Positions 1 through 8,866 are shown, counted from the first letter of the stretch. The stretch: DNA of 64,000 nucleotides from Haladaptatus sp. ZSTT2 (GCF_037081775.1 NZ_JBAMHQ010000001.1:2542001-2606000); one strand, 5' to 3'. Translations and numbers: made by a program. The notes: generated by a model from the letters alone, not told the origin.

Positions 1-263
1 TAGCGCGGCGAGGTGTTGTGGGTCGCGTTCGGGAGGATTTTTGTCTCCCACTCGCGGAGAATCGTCTCCGGGTTCTGCCCTCGTTCCGGAAGCGGTTCGT
101 CGAACAGTGCTTCGACCGTCTGCTCTGACTTTGCTGGGAAGACGGGACGAGTCTCAATGTCCTCGTAGAACGCCGTAAGCATGTCCACGGTTTGGTACCC
201 AAGCTTGCGGAACTCTGCGGGTGTCAGGTCGTGGGTCGAAAATTGGTGGCCGCGCGATGCCAT
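1..263 (-). CDS. Pyridoxal-phosphate-dependent decarboxylase, N-terminal fragment cut by the window edge
   Basis: Only the first 87 residues are present; the gene continues beyond base 1. The start MASRGHQFSTHDL is followed by EFRKLGYQTVDMLTAFYED and an FPAKSEQTVEALFDEPLPE stretch. This is the N-terminal swap region typical of group II PLP decarboxylases (aromatic-L-amino-acid or glutamate decarboxylase type). The PLP lysine and the rest of the active site lie outside the window, so the substrate cannot be inferred. The ATG at 263 is the only good start before a non-coding stretch. Confidence 0.7.
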   Translation of the reverse strand, partial: MASRGHQFSTHDLTPAEFRKLGYQTVDMLTAFYEDIETRPVFPAKSEQTVEALFDEPLPERGQNPETILREWETKILPNATHNTSPR

Positions 264-458
264 AGCTGAGGTTGGCTGTGCGATTCGATAAGTAAGCACC
301 GCGACACTCTTGAAATAGCGATACACCTGCTGCTGGGGTGTTCTCGCGGCGCTGAGTCTCCCGATTTCGTGGCTACCGCAGAGGGCGTGCGGGTTGTGTG
401 TCATGCTAGCACCGGTTAAGAAAGCATTAAGCCACTCCCCTTGCTTGTCCAGCCACGA

Positions 459-686
459 ATGCTTCGCTGTCCCCACGACGATTGCGGCTGGCACGCCGTT
501 GCGCCGACGACACAGGCCGCACAGGACAGGCTCGCAGAACACATCGCCGTCGAACACGCAGTCGAGGTCGATACGACAATCCCTGCGGGGATGGTACAGG
601 TATGCTTCGGTGACGGTGAGTGGAAAACCGTCACCCCGGAAGAGGCGCTCGAACTCCACCGCGAACAGCGTGACGACGAAGCTTAA
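459..686 (+). CDS. Small C2H2-like zinc-finger protein
   Basis: A 75-residue protein starting MLRCPHDDCGWH. Cys4 and Cys9, followed about 20 residues later by a His-x4-His pair (HIAVEH), make one C2H2-like zinc site. The C-terminal half is acidic (TPEEALELHREQRDDEA). The ATG at 459 is preferred over an upstream in-frame TTG at 441 because the finger begins directly after it. A TATA-like CATTAAGC lies near 425-432, which would give a nearly leaderless transcript. Small single-finger proteins are abundant in haloarchaea and mostly of unknown role; the target is unknown. Confidence 0.65.
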   Translation: MLRCPHDDCGWHAVAPTTQAAQDRLAEHIAVEHAVEVDTTIPAGMVQVCFGDGEWKTVTPEEALELHREQRDDEA

Positions 687-769
687 TACGCCACATTTCC
701 TGACTACGCGGCTGCAAGCGACGAATAACTACGTGAAACGCTCGCCATTCTCTGTGGGAGGCTACACCA

Positions 770-934
770 ATGGCTCACCAAGTAATCTGCCGCGACGCTG
801 GCAACGACTGCGACTTCATGGTTCGCTCTGAGAACCAAGACGAGCTCATCGAGATGGTCAAAATGCACGCAAAAGAGACCCACGCTCTCGACTACTCCAC
901 AGACGACGTCAAAGGCGTCATGAAGTCGGCCTAA
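770..934 (+). CDS. DUF1059-family small protein
   Basis: A 54-residue protein, MAHQVICRDAGNDCDFM, then a charged helix and a C-terminal TDDVKGVMKSA. This is the DUF1059 pattern: a Cys-x6-Cys near the N-terminus followed by a helix containing a conserved HAKETH segment. A GGAGG Shine-Dalgarno element at 757-761 is well spaced from the ATG. DUF1059 proteins have no established function. Codon use matches the neighbours. Confidence 0.75.
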   Translation: MAHQVICRDAGNDCDFMVRSENQDELIEMVKMHAKETHALDYSTDDVKGVMKSA

Positions 935-1009
935 ATCACCCGTTCAACTCGTCCTTTTTCAGGTTGCCACAACCCGTAGCGTAAAGCCGGGGCTTTCACA
1001 AGAACGAGC

Positions 1010-1495
1010 ATGTCACTCGAAGGCACACCAGCACCGGAGTTTACGGTCACCGGCACTGACGGAAGCACGCTCTCGCTCGCAGACGCGGTCGAAAACGGCC
1101 CCGTTGTCGTGCTCACGCTCCGCGGTCACTGGTGTTCGTACTGCGCAGAACAGCTCCAGACGTTCAGTAACCACGCTTACGACCTCTGGCGAAATCACGA
1201 CACGACCATCATTCCGGTCAGCCACGACCCCGTCTCGAAACTCACAGAGATGCGCGACCGATTTGGCCTGAAGCTGCAACTCTACTCAGACCCCGACTTC
1301 GAGATGGTGTCTGCTTACTCGGGCACCGAACAGTCGAAAAAACACGGAAAGATTCCGCTCTCGGGGACGTTTATCGTAGACGAAGAGGGTATCGTGCAGT
1401 ACGAACAGGTCGCTGAAAACGCCGCAGACCGGACGTACGCGAACTACGCGCGACATTTCATTAACCTCGGCTTCGAGCGACCGTACACCGACTAG
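1010..1495 (+). CDS. Peroxiredoxin/redoxin-domain protein (AhpC/TSA-like)
   Basis: 161 residues with a thioredoxin fold: PEFTVTGTDGSTLSL at the N-terminus, then LTLRGHWCSYCAEQL with a CxxC pair near residues 42-45, and the strand GTFIVDEEGIVQYEQV typical of redoxins. It would act as a cytoplasmic thiol peroxidase or disulfide reductase. The GHWCSYC site differs from the classical peroxiredoxin PxxxTxxC motif, so a thioredoxin-like or Bcp-like role is more likely than typical 2-Cys AhpC. Its stop lies 2 bases before the end of a convergent zinc-finger gene. Confidence 0.75.
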   Translation: MSLEGTPAPEFTVTGTDGSTLSLADAVENGPVVVLTLRGHWCSYCAEQLQTFSNHAYDLWRNHDTTIIPVSHDPVSKLTEMRDRFGLKLQLYSDPDFEMVSAYSGTEQSKKHGKIPLSGTFIVDEEGIVQYEQVAENAADRTYANYARHFINLGFERPYTD

Positions 1496-1497
1496 GC

Positions 1498-1695
1498 TTA
1501 GCCACCCCACTCGCTGCCGATGTCGTCTGCGACCTGCTGGCGCCACAGACTGAATCCTTGATTACACGATTGACTCGTCTCGATGTGGTCGATGAAGCCG
1601 GAGCCACCATCGACCAACGCTGCCTCACAGAACGGACAGTGTTCCGGGTCACTCCACACCGGGGAAGTATGCATATGTTCAGCTGATTGCGCCAT
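1498..1695 (-). CDS. Small haloarchaeal zinc-binding protein (DUF7501-like)
   Basis: 65 residues: an N-terminal MAQSAEHMHTSPVWSDPEHC, then CPFC, a central glycine-rich ALVDGGSGFIDHI, and a later Cys in SQSCNQGF. The CxxC with downstream His and Cys suggests one zinc site. I recall the same layout (WSDP-HCPFC-GGAGF-DHI) in a haloarchaeal-only family of unknown function; the DUF number is from memory. It is convergent with the redoxin gene. Confidence 0.65.
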   Translation of the reverse strand: MAQSAEHMHTSPVWSDPEHCPFCEAALVDGGSGFIDHIETSQSCNQGFSLWRQQVADDIGSEWGG

Positions 1696-1801
1696 ATGGA
1701 CTGTGTTTCGATGTGTTACTAGATAATTCTTTGGCCGTTAACGCAGATAATTCGCGCATTCTCGTAGACAAACGTCCAAAAATAAGGGGTTTTCTGGATG
1801 G

Positions 1802-2512
1802 TTAGTCGTGGAGCACGAATCGCACCCGCTCGAAGCCCTTGCCCCGCGACTCTCTGCCTTGCATCTCGAATTCGCCTAGCTCCTCGGTGTTGGCGACGTG
1901 CGTGCCCGCACACGCGGTGCGGTCGTAGCCCTCAATCTCCACGATACGGAGCTGGTCGATGGATTTCGGCAGCAGGTCGATGCGCGTGCGCTCGGGGTCA
2001 AGTTCGCGTTCTGCGGTCTCGCGGTCTAACTCGTACCACGTCACCGGCCTCGCGTCTGCGATGAGGTCGTTCATCCGGTCGGTGATGTGCGCGAGGTCGG
2101 CTGCGTCAAATCGGTCGTGTTCGACGTCCATGCGCGCGTAGTCGGTGTAGAGTTGATTCCCCGTCGTCGGGGCGTCGTACTCCTCGATGAGCAACGCCGA
2201 AAGGAGGTGCTGGGCGGTGTGATAGCGCATATGCGCATAGCGCCGTTCCCAATCGAGTTCGCCCGAAACGGTCGTCCCCTCTTTGGGTGGGTCGCCTGCG
2301 AGCGTGTGGTAGATGGTATCCTTTTTCTGGACGTCCGTGACGGCCCACTCAGTGCCGTCTGCGCGAAGGGTGCCGTGGTCTGCGGGTTGACCGCCGCCTT
2401 CGGGGTAGAAGAGGGTTTCAGCCAGTACGACGCGGTCGTCTTTGACGCGCGTTACGGTCGTCTCGAACGACCGCGCGGCAGTATCGGTGAGATACTGTGG
2501 AGTCGTGTCCAT
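1802..2512 (-). CDS. alaX: Alanyl-tRNA editing protein AlaX (AlaX-M type)
   Basis: 236 residues, hydrolysing Ser or Gly mis-charged on tRNA-Ala in trans. The AlaRS editing-domain zinc motifs are intact: HTAQH at residues 98-102 and CAGTH at 201-205. The GGGQPADHG motif of the N-terminal beta-barrel is at about 39-47. Length fits the medium AlaX class. The start is placed at the MDTTPQYLTD methionine, since longer in-frame sequence upstream (to 2650) runs into the region before the divergent HD gene and has no family similarity. Confidence 0.9.
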   Translation of the reverse strand: MDTTPQYLTDTAARSFETTVTRVKDDRVVLAETLFYPEGGGQPADHGTLRADGTEWAVTDVQKKDTIYHTLAGDPPKEGTTVSGELDWERRYAHMRYHTAQHLLSALLIEEYDAPTTGNQLYTDYARMDVEHDRFDAADLAHITDRMNDLIADARPVTWYELDRETAERELDPERTRIDLLPKSIDQLRIVEIEGYDRTACAGTHVANTEELGEFEMQGRESRGKGFERVRFVLHD

Positions 2513-2625
2513 ACCTGCTAGAGGAGGCTCGTTATTAATCAATCGGGTTGTCGTAACGCTAAAGAGTGGTACATACGTTTTTCTACGTAACATGAACACA
2601 TCACCAACGCTCCGGGGGCGATTCT

Positions 2626-3306
2626 GTGGGAGTTGAGATCCAGGAGTCACCCATCACAGACGAGGCGTTCGAGGAGATGAAGCAGTTTGTCTTTGATTAT
2701 CTCCAAGCGTCCGTCCGAAACGAAGACGAGGGTGGCCGAATGCGGTGGTACCCGTGGCACTCTGCGGAGTACCGATACAACCATATCCTGAACGTGGTGG
2801 CGATTGCAACGAAAATCGCACGCAGAGAGGGAGCAAACGTGGACGTGACGCGCGTCGCCGCGCTGTTTCACGACGTTGCCAAACTCGAAGCAGACCAAGA
2901 GATTCACGCAGAAGAGGGCGCTCGCGTCGCCCGCGCGTTCCTCGAATCACACGGCGACTACCCAGAGTCGTTCATCGTCCAAGTGTGTGATTCGATTACC
3001 GACCACTCCTATCAGGGCGACCTCTCGAACCTTACACTGGAAACCCGGTGTCTCATCGAGGCCGACTTGCTCGATAAGGTCGGCGCGAACGGCACGGCGC
3101 TCATGCTCCTGCGGATGGGGTACGAGGCGCGCACGCACATGGATTCGTCCGAGATGGTCGGACGCGTGCTCGAACGCGGCCGCGACGCCGCCCAGCGCGT
3201 CGAAAGCGACACCGCTCGCTCGATTGCCTTCGAGCGCTTAAAGCGCGTCAAGTGGTTCCAAGAGTGGCTCGAAGGCGAAATCGCTGAGATGGAAAGCGAG
3301 CTGTAA
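2626..3306 (+). CDS. HD-domain metal-dependent phosphohydrolase
   Basis: 226 residues from a GTG start. A canonical HD domain is visible: His53 (YNHILNVV), the His82-Asp83 doublet in LFHDVAKLE, and a distal Asp in IEADLLDKVG. These ligate one or two metals in nucleotide or phosphoester hydrolases. The N-terminal WYPWHSAEYRYNHI is characteristic of a haloarchaeal HD subgroup. The substrate is unknown. It is divergent from alaX, separated by about 110 bases that contain a TACGT-TTTTC-TACGT repeat. Confidence 0.8.
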   Translation: MGVEIQESPITDEAFEEMKQFVFDYLQASVRNEDEGGRMRWYPWHSAEYRYNHILNVVAIATKIARREGANVDVTRVAALFHDVAKLEADQEIHAEEGARVARAFLESHGDYPESFIVQVCDSITDHSYQGDLSNLTLETRCLIEADLLDKVGANGTALMLLRMGYEARTHMDSSEMVGRVLERGRDAAQRVESDTARSIAFERLKRVKWFQEWLEGEIAEMESEL

Positions 3307-3317
3307 GCCGATTCGCT

Positions 3318-3995
3318 TTAGAGTAGCGTTCTCGCTGCGTCAGAAAGAAAGAGGACGCCGAACAGCGCGAGAATCCCCGCGCTCGCGTAGGCGACGGCGG
3401 GCGCGACGGCGTCCATCCGGTTTTCGGCAGCCACGAGCATTGCCGGAAAGCCGCCGACCCAGACGAGAATACCGCCGAAAAATCCGGCGAGAAGCATCAC
3501 GCTTCCTGTTTCGACCACAAGCGACCCGGTCAGTGAGTCCCCCACGTAGGGCACGAGTGCGAACACGTCGATAGTGCCGGGTTGGAGCAGGCCAACGCCA
3601 ATCGTGAGCCAGAACACGATTTGGTAGGGGTTCGTGAGCGCGAGCACGAACGCTTTTTTGAAGCCGTTTTGCTCATCGCCGTGACTGGTTCCGGTAAAGC
3701 TCTGTGTCGCGCTCTTTGCTGCGCCGTAGGCGAAATAACACATCAAGATGCCGCCCGCGCCGACCATGAAGCCACGGACGGTGGGATAGGTTTCGACGAA
3801 CGTCACGGCTCCGTACAGCGCGAGCACGAAGAACACCACGTCAGCCGTGAACGCGCCGAGTCCGGCGCGAACGCCCGCGAGCCAGCCGCGGAGGACGCTT
3901 TCCTCTGCGATAACCGCGTTCATCGGGCCGGGGGGCGCAGCGATTGCGAGACCGAAAATAACGCCCGCAAAGAGCGTCGAGAGGGCTTCCAGCAT
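3318..3995 (-). CDS. LysE/RhtB-family amino-acid exporter
   Basis: 225 residues with about six hydrophobic segments. The N-terminus, GLAIAAPPGPMNAVIAEESV, is the LysE signature in which a PGP motif follows the first helix. A second re-entrant region, LALTNPYQIVFWL, corresponds to the conserved NP(K/Y) segment of the second repeat. It would export small amino acids or related solutes across the cytoplasmic membrane. It converges with the HD-domain gene. Confidence 0.85.
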   Translation of the reverse strand: MLEALSTLFAGVIFGLAIAAPPGPMNAVIAEESVLRGWLAGVRAGLGAFTADVVFFVLALYGAVTFVETYPTVRGFMVGAGGILMCYFAYGAAKSATQSFTGTSHGDEQNGFKKAFVLALTNPYQIVFWLTIGVGLLQPGTIDVFALVPYVGDSLTGSLVVETGSVMLLAGFFGGILVWVGGFPAMLVAAENRMDAVAPAVAYASAGILALFGVLFLSDAARTLL

Positions 3996-4039
3996 TGGTG
4001 GACATAGGGGTGAAACTGCGAAAAGGGTGGTGTTCCCGG

Positions 4040-5230
4040 TTAGAAGCCGAGGCCCATCAGGTGACTGCGGAGGATGTCGTCTTCTTTGTTGCCCGCGCCG
4101 GTGTTCATGAGGACGATGGTGTCATCTTCGTCAAATTCACCTCGGTCTGCGAGTTCCCACGCGCCGCTTGCGGCGGCCCCGCAGGTCGCGCCCATCTCGA
4201 CGCCGGTCTGTTGGGCGACCGCGACGGCCGAGTCGAGAATGTCGTCGTCGTCAGTGGCAACCGCACCGCCGCCCGACTCGCGGATGGCGTCAAGAATCAA
4301 CGGACTCGCACCGGGATTCGGAATCTCGATGCCGCCACAGATGGTGTCCGGCACCTCCCACGGCTCGTGGCGGTCGTTGCCTTCCTCGAAGGCTTTGACG
4401 ATTGGCGCACAGCCGGATGCTTGGGCGGCGTACATCGGCGGAAACTCGTCGATGAGTCCCAACTCGCGGAACTCGGTGGCGGCTTTGTGCATCCCGATGA
4501 GACCGACACCGCCGCCGGTCGGATAGAGTATGGCGTCCGGGACCTCCCAGTCAAGCTGCTCGATAATCTCGTAGAGCATCGTCTTCTTGCCCTCGTGGCG
4601 GTAGGGTGTCTCGAAGGTAGCGGTCGAGTACCAGTCTTCATCTTCCATCTCGCTCTTGTAACGCTCGCTCGCGTCGTCGATGCGCCCTTCGACCACCGTC
4701 ATGTCACCGCCGTGGACGTTGACCATCGCCTTGTTCACGAACGGCGAACGAGAGGGGAGAAATACGTGGGAGGCAAGGCCTGCGCGGGCGGCGTAGGCGG
4801 ACGCCGACTGGCCCGCGTTCCCCGCAGAGGGCAGGGCGATGTCGGTCGCACCGTGCTGGACGGCGGCGGTGACTGCGACGGCGTGCCCGCGGTCTTTGAA
4901 TGTCCCCGTTGGATTCCGACCTTCGTCTTTGATGAGCACGCGCCCGACGCCCAGGCTATCTGCGAGGTCGGGAGCCTCGACGAGCGCCGTCGCGCCTTCG
5001 TCCATCGTGACGCTCGATGCGCGGGTGAACGGGAGGAGTTCTTCGTAGCGCCACATCCCCGTGAACGGGCGCGATTCGAGTTCCTCGCGCGTGAGGTCGA
5101 TGGCGTCGTAGTCGTACGTCGCATCCAAAATCCCGCCGCAATCGGGACAGCGGTGAGGCGCGTCCTCGGCGTCGAACGCCTCGCCACACTCTGTGCACGT
5201 AAGGCCGCGGAAGGCCGCAGTCGTCTCCAT
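4040..5230 (-). CDS. thrC: Threonine synthase
   Basis: 396 residues. It converts O-phosphohomoserine to threonine using PLP. The N-terminal zinc ribbon (Cys12, Cys15, Cys28, Cys31) seen in archaeal ThrC precedes the fold-type II catalytic domain. The Schiff-base lysine is Lys113 in NPTGTFKDRG. The glycine-rich phosphate-binding loop YPTGGGVGLIG and the PSAGNAGQSA asparagine loop are present. The start METTAAFRG at 5230 puts the zinc ribbon directly at the N-terminus; the ORF extends further upstream but without family character. Confidence 0.93.
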   Translation of the reverse strand: METTAAFRGLTCTECGEAFDAEDAPHRCPDCGGILDATYDYDAIDLTREELESRPFTGMWRYEELLPFTRASSVTMDEGATALVEAPDLADSLGVGRVLIKDEGRNPTGTFKDRGHAVAVTAAVQHGATDIALPSAGNAGQSASAYAARAGLASHVFLPSRSPFVNKAMVNVHGGDMTVVEGRIDDASERYKSEMEDEDWYSTATFETPYRHEGKKTMLYEIIEQLDWEVPDAILYPTGGGVGLIGMHKAATEFRELGLIDEFPPMYAAQASGCAPIVKAFEEGNDRHEPWEVPDTICGGIEIPNPGASPLILDAIRESGGGAVATDDDDILDSAVAVAQQTGVEMGATCGAAASGAWELADRGEFDEDDTIVLMNTGAGNKEDDILRSHLMGLGF

Positions 5231-5314
5231 ACCTGTGTGTTCGAACCAATCGACTAATCGCTGTCTGTCTAGACGCGCAACACGGTTTAGTGTCTTGCCT
5301 GCCAACAAATTTCC

Positions 5315-6571
5315 ATGACCACAGTCGTGATACTGGGAGCCGGACTCGCCGGACTCGTCGCCGCCCGTCGTCTCGCTGACGCCGGATTCTCTGTCCACGT
5401 CGTCGAACAACAGGACGCCGTTGGCGGCCGCGTCCAGACCATCGAGAAAGACGGCTTCACCCTCGACCGCGGCTTTCAGGTGTTGTTTACGGCCTACCCC
5501 GCCGCCCGACGCGAACTCGACTTCGACGCGCTCGACCTCCACGCCTTCTCCCCGGGCGCGACGATTGCCCGGCCCGGACACCGCGCTACACTCGCAGACC
5601 CGTTTAAGAATCCCGGCGCCCTCACCGAATCGCTGTTCAACCGCGAGGTGACCTTTCGCGACAAAGCCCGCGTGTTGAAACTTCGGCGTGAACTCACAAG
5701 CACCGACCCTGAGACGTTCTTCGACGGTGTAGACCAGTCAATCGAGGACTCGCTGCGTGAGCGTGGGTTCTCTCAGGCGTTCATCGACAACTTTGCCGCA
5801 CCCTTCTACGGCGGCATCACGCTCGACCGGTCGCTTTCGACCTCTGGGGCGGTGTTCGACTACACCTTCAGCATGCTCGCAACGGGCGATACGGTGGTGC
5901 CCAAACAGGGAATGGGAGAGATTGCAGAACAACTCGCAGCCCGCGCCCGGCGCGCCGGTGCCGACATCAGCCTCGAAACGCACGCCGTTGGCGTCTTCGA
6001 CGGCGACTCACCAACCGTCGAATTGGAGGGTGAAACGCTCGATGCAGATGCCGTCGTCGTCGCAACTGACCCGAAAGCCGCAGGCGAGTTAACCGGTAGT
6101 TCGGAGATTCCAACGCAGGCCCACTCCTGTGTCACCCAGTACTACTCGATTTCCGTGCCGCTCGAAACCCACCGACGACTCGTGCTCAATGCGACCGACG
6201 AGGGGCCGAACCACGTCGCGCCACTCTCTGCGGTCTGTCCGAACTACGCCCCCGGCGGTGAAAACCTCGTGAGCGCGACGTACCTCGGCCTGCCTGACGA
6301 AACGGACGCGGCGCTCACCGAGCAGACGCGCGATGCGCTTGCCTCGTGGTTCCCCGAGCAGTCCTTCGGCAGCCTTCGCCACATCCACACAGATCGCATC
6401 GATTTCGCCCAGTTCAGCCAGCCACCGGGCATCCACGACCGCCTACCGGACGTGCGCGACGGCGGCGAGAACGTCTACCTCGCGGGCGACTACACGCAGT
6501 GGTCGTCGATTCAAGGTGCGTTGAAAAGTGGGCGGGTGGCCGCGGAAGCGGTGATTGCAGACAACCGGTAG
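5315..6571 (+). CDS. FAD-dependent amine-oxidase/phytoene-desaturase-type oxidoreductase
   Basis: 418 residues. The dinucleotide-binding motif VVILGAGLAGLVAARRL opens the protein, followed by the FAD-contacting GGRVQT and DRGFQVLF segments. The C-terminal FAD motif is NVYLAGDYTQWSSIQGALKSGRVAAEAV. This arrangement is the flavin-containing amine oxidase / protoporphyrinogen oxidase / carotenoid desaturase superfamily. No carotenoid cluster surrounds it, so the substrate is unassigned. It is transcribed away from thrC. Confidence 0.85.
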   Translation: MTTVVILGAGLAGLVAARRLADAGFSVHVVEQQDAVGGRVQTIEKDGFTLDRGFQVLFTAYPAARRELDFDALDLHAFSPGATIARPGHRATLADPFKNPGALTESLFNREVTFRDKARVLKLRRELTSTDPETFFDGVDQSIEDSLRERGFSQAFIDNFAAPFYGGITLDRSLSTSGAVFDYTFSMLATGDTVVPKQGMGEIAEQLAARARRAGADISLETHAVGVFDGDSPTVELEGETLDADAVVVATDPKAAGELTGSSEIPTQAHSCVTQYYSISVPLETHRRLVLNATDEGPNHVAPLSAVCPNYAPGGENLVSATYLGLPDETDAALTEQTRDALASWFPEQSFGSLRHIHTDRIDFAQFSQPPGIHDRLPDVRDGGENVYLAGDYTQWSSIQGALKSGRVAAEAVIADNR

Positions 6572-6628
6572 CGGACACCCTCTCAGTAAGGCGACGCAAT
6601 TTATAGCCCCCCGTCCGTAGGTTATGAC

Positions 6629-7405
6629 ATGGCGGATGTTCTCGAAAACAAGCGCGCTGCCACACGGTTTCGTATCCTCGTCGAAATCGCAGATCGGCAA
6701 CCAGCCGTGAGTCAAGGCGAGATTGCTACCGCGGTTGGCGTGACGAGTCAGGCTGTGAGTGAATACATCCGCGACCTCGTAGATGAAGGCCTCGTCCGCA
6801 AAGAGGGGCGCTCTCGCTACCGCGTGACCAAAGAGGGTGTCGACTGGTTGTTTCAGGCCGCGACCGACGTGCGGAGGTTCGCAGAACACGTCACCGACGA
6901 CGTGCTCGGCAACGTCGGTGAAGACGCCGCAATCGCCACCGACTCGGTCGAGGCAGGCGAGACGGTGACGCTCTCGATTGTGGATGGCCTCCTCCACGCA
7001 ACGCCCGGAGACGACGGCCCGGCGACCGGCGTGACGACGACGCTTGCTGAGGAAGGGAAGGTCGTCGGCGTCACCGGCTTTTCGGGTGTTATCGACTTAG
7101 AACCCGGCCTCGTCACCGTCTATCAGGTTCCACCAATCCGTGCGGGCACCGACGAGGTAGACTTAGAGACGCTCGCAAAGGCGTGTGAAGGCGCAGACCT
7201 CGTTGCCGCGATGGGCGTCGAAGCGGTTGGCACGCTTCGCAGTCTCTCGCTCACACCGGACACGATTTTCGCCGCCGGTGAAGTCGCTGCAGACGCTGCA
7301 AGCCGCGGACTGGACGTGGTCGTCGTCACCACCATCAATACCGCCGGGCGTGTTACGGACGCGCTCCGCGATTCTGGCCTCGCCTACGAAGTCGCAGACC
7401 TCTAA
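6629..7405 (+). CDS. Predicted winged-helix transcriptional regulator with C-terminal sensor domain
   Basis: 258 residues. Residues about 12-75 form a MarR-like winged helix: RFRILVEIADRQPAVSQGEIA, then GVTSQAVSEYIRDL as the recognition helix and a GRSRYRVTKEG wing. The remaining 170 residues form an alpha/beta domain with AAMGVEAVGTLRSL and VVVVTTINTAGRV, resembling a family of predicted archaeal regulators (COG1497-like, from memory). The ligand is unknown. Its stop overlaps the convergent J-domain gene by 4 bases. Confidence 0.75.
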   Translation: MADVLENKRAATRFRILVEIADRQPAVSQGEIATAVGVTSQAVSEYIRDLVDEGLVRKEGRSRYRVTKEGVDWLFQAATDVRRFAEHVTDDVLGNVGEDAAIATDSVEAGETVTLSIVDGLLHATPGDDGPATGVTTTLAEEGKVVGVTGFSGVIDLEPGLVTVYQVPPIRAGTDEVDLETLAKACEGADLVAAMGVEAVGTLRSLSLTPDTIFAAGEVAADAASRGLDVVVVTTINTAGRVTDALRDSGLAYEVADL

Positions 7406-8046
7406 TTGGCGCGCTTTTTCGCCGTCGTGTAGGCTTCTCGCACCCGCGTGAACGTCTCGTAGTCGCCACCGTGGTCGGGGTGGACCTCTTTGATGCGCTT
7501 TCTGTAGGCCTGTTTCAACTCGTTGCTGCTTGCGGTTTTCGGGACGCCAAGCACGGCGAACGCCATACTCGTCGCATCCGGCGTCCCATCGGTGAGTTCG
7601 ATTTCCGGCGTCTCAAAGGGGAGGCGTCCGGCGAGCTGGAAGCCCGGCATCTCGTGTTCGACGAGGACGGCGTAGGTTGGCGAGCGCTCAATGCGGTAGT
7701 ACGCCCGGGCGTCGAACGTAATCGCTACGTCGCGCATCGGGAGGTAGAAGGCGACGGTTTGGCCTTCCACGAAGTGATTCTCTGCAAATGGTTCGTTGAT
7801 GGTTCGCAGAAACTCGCGGATTTCGGCGCGCCTGCGCTCGTCGCCGCTCCACACCTGCCTCGGGTCTATCGGAGCGGTCGGGTACAACCGCTCGCCGACG
7901 ATGAAAGTGGCCGCGATGGCGACAGAAAACACCATGCCGAGGGCCACTCCAAGGACGAGCCAGTCTGGCAACACCGCCAACAGCTCACCAATCACACCGG
8001 TGTCTTTGGGCGCGACGACTAAGAACCGTGTGGGCACGTCGCGCAC
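7402..8046 (-). CDS. Membrane-anchored protein with C-terminal J domain
   Basis: 214 residues. One long hydrophobic stretch at about 24-51 (LPDWLVLGVALGMVFSVAIA) forms a membrane anchor or hairpin. A middle domain of about 100 residues is unrecognised. The last 54 residues are a compact J domain with the HPD tripeptide at 189-191 (KEVHPDHGGDYE), which would stimulate DnaK ATPase. It has neither the Gly/Phe region nor the zinc domain of DnaJ, so it is a type III co-chaperone with the J domain at the C-terminus, likely facing the cytoplasm. Confidence 0.8.
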   Translation of the reverse strand: MRDVPTRFLVVAPKDTGVIGELLAVLPDWLVLGVALGMVFSVAIAATFIVGERLYPTAPIDPRQVWSGDERRRAEIREFLRTINEPFAENHFVEGQTVAFYLPMRDVAITFDARAYYRIERSPTYAVLVEHEMPGFQLAGRLPFETPEIELTDGTPDATSMAFAVLGVPKTASSNELKQAYRKRIKEVHPDHGGDYETFTRVREAYTTAKKRAN

Positions 8047-8110
8047 AGCAGGTGCGGTGGCTGGCTACTCGAAGAAACTCGTCCGCAGACGGGTGAAAAT
8101 GGGGGTGTCG

Positions 8111-8860
8111 TTAGCCGATGTAGCGCAAGTCTTCGTCTGTCGCGCTCGAACCCTGCTCCATCTCTTTGATTTTGCCCATCACGTCTTCCATCTCGTCTGC
8201 GCGCTCCTCTAAGTCCTCGTAGTCGAGCTCGACCGAGAGCACGGATTCGAGGATTTTGAGCACGGCTTGGGCACTTTTTGGGTCGACGAGGTAGCCGCTC
8301 GTCTCGCCCATCAGACAGGCCGCGGGAATCCCCCGACGGCGACCGAGGCCGAGCATGAGCCCGCTCACGCCGACGATGCCGCCTGCAGGCTCGTCCTCGC
8401 GGAACTCAACGTCGAGTTCTTCGAGCGATTCGACGAGGTCTTCGTTCGTCGCCGCGCCGAGGACGGCGTACTCCTCGATGAGTTCGCCGGTTGGCACGCC
8501 ACCGAGCGCGTAGATTTGCGAGACGTCGAACTCTTCTGCGATGTCGAGGAAGGCGTTCGTGAGGTGGTAGTGGCCGGCGTTGTCCTGTGCCTGGTGGTCG
8601 CCCGTGAGAATGAGCAAGTCCTGTTCGTCGCCTTCGATGGCGTGGAACTCAGCGCAGGTGAGTTCTGCAATCCCGTCTTCGAGGGTCACCTGTGGCGGGA
8701 AGTGCTCTGAGTAGACGCGGCGTACCAGTTCGCTATCTAACTGCTCAACGAGGTACTCTGCGGCTAGCTTTCCAACGTGCCCAACACCCGGCAGCCCCTC
8801 GACAAGAATCGGCTCAGAGAGGTCTGGGTCTGCGAAGACCTCGATATCAAACTCGTCCAT
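8111..8860 (-). CDS. PAC2-family protein (proteasome assembly chaperone-like)
   Basis: 249 residues. The N-terminus PILVEGLPGVGHVGKLAAEYLVEQL and the internal GGVPTGELIEEYAVLGAA and VGVSGLMLGLGRRRGI segments are typical of the archaeal PAC2 (PbaB-type) fold. A charged C-terminal helix (EDLEERADEMEDVMGKIKEME) may be the tail seen in PbaB-like proteins. It is the last gene of the L44e - S27e - aIF2 alpha - Nop10 operon, starting 6 bases after nop10, which is a conserved archaeal arrangement. A role in proteasome assembly is inferred from the family. Confidence 0.85.
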   Translation of the reverse strand: MDEFDIEVFADPDLSEPILVEGLPGVGHVGKLAAEYLVEQLDSELVRRVYSEHFPPQVTLEDGIAELTCAEFHAIEGDEQDLLILTGDHQAQDNAGHYHLTNAFLDIAEEFDVSQIYALGGVPTGELIEEYAVLGAATNEDLVESLEELDVEFREDEPAGGIVGVSGLMLGLGRRRGIPAACLMGETSGYLVDPKSAQAVLKILESVLSVELDYEDLEERADEMEDVMGKIKEMEQGSSATDEDLRYIG

Positions 8861-8866
8861 ATGGCC

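Noticed and set aside
394-831. A 145-residue frame over the small zinc-finger gene
   Set aside because: Basic Ser/Arg-rich sequence in a shifted frame; the zinc-finger frame has the motif and the codon bias.
2560-2600. TACGT-TTTTC-TACGT repeat between alaX and the HD gene as an operator
   Set aside because: The arms are short and lie in AT-rich promoter DNA, where such matches are common, so it is noted only in the HD gene entry.
3995-5257. A 420-residue rightward frame across thrC
   Set aside because: It lies wholly antisense to threonine synthase, which has all family motifs; high third-position GC keeps the opposite frame open. The residues show no recognisable fold.
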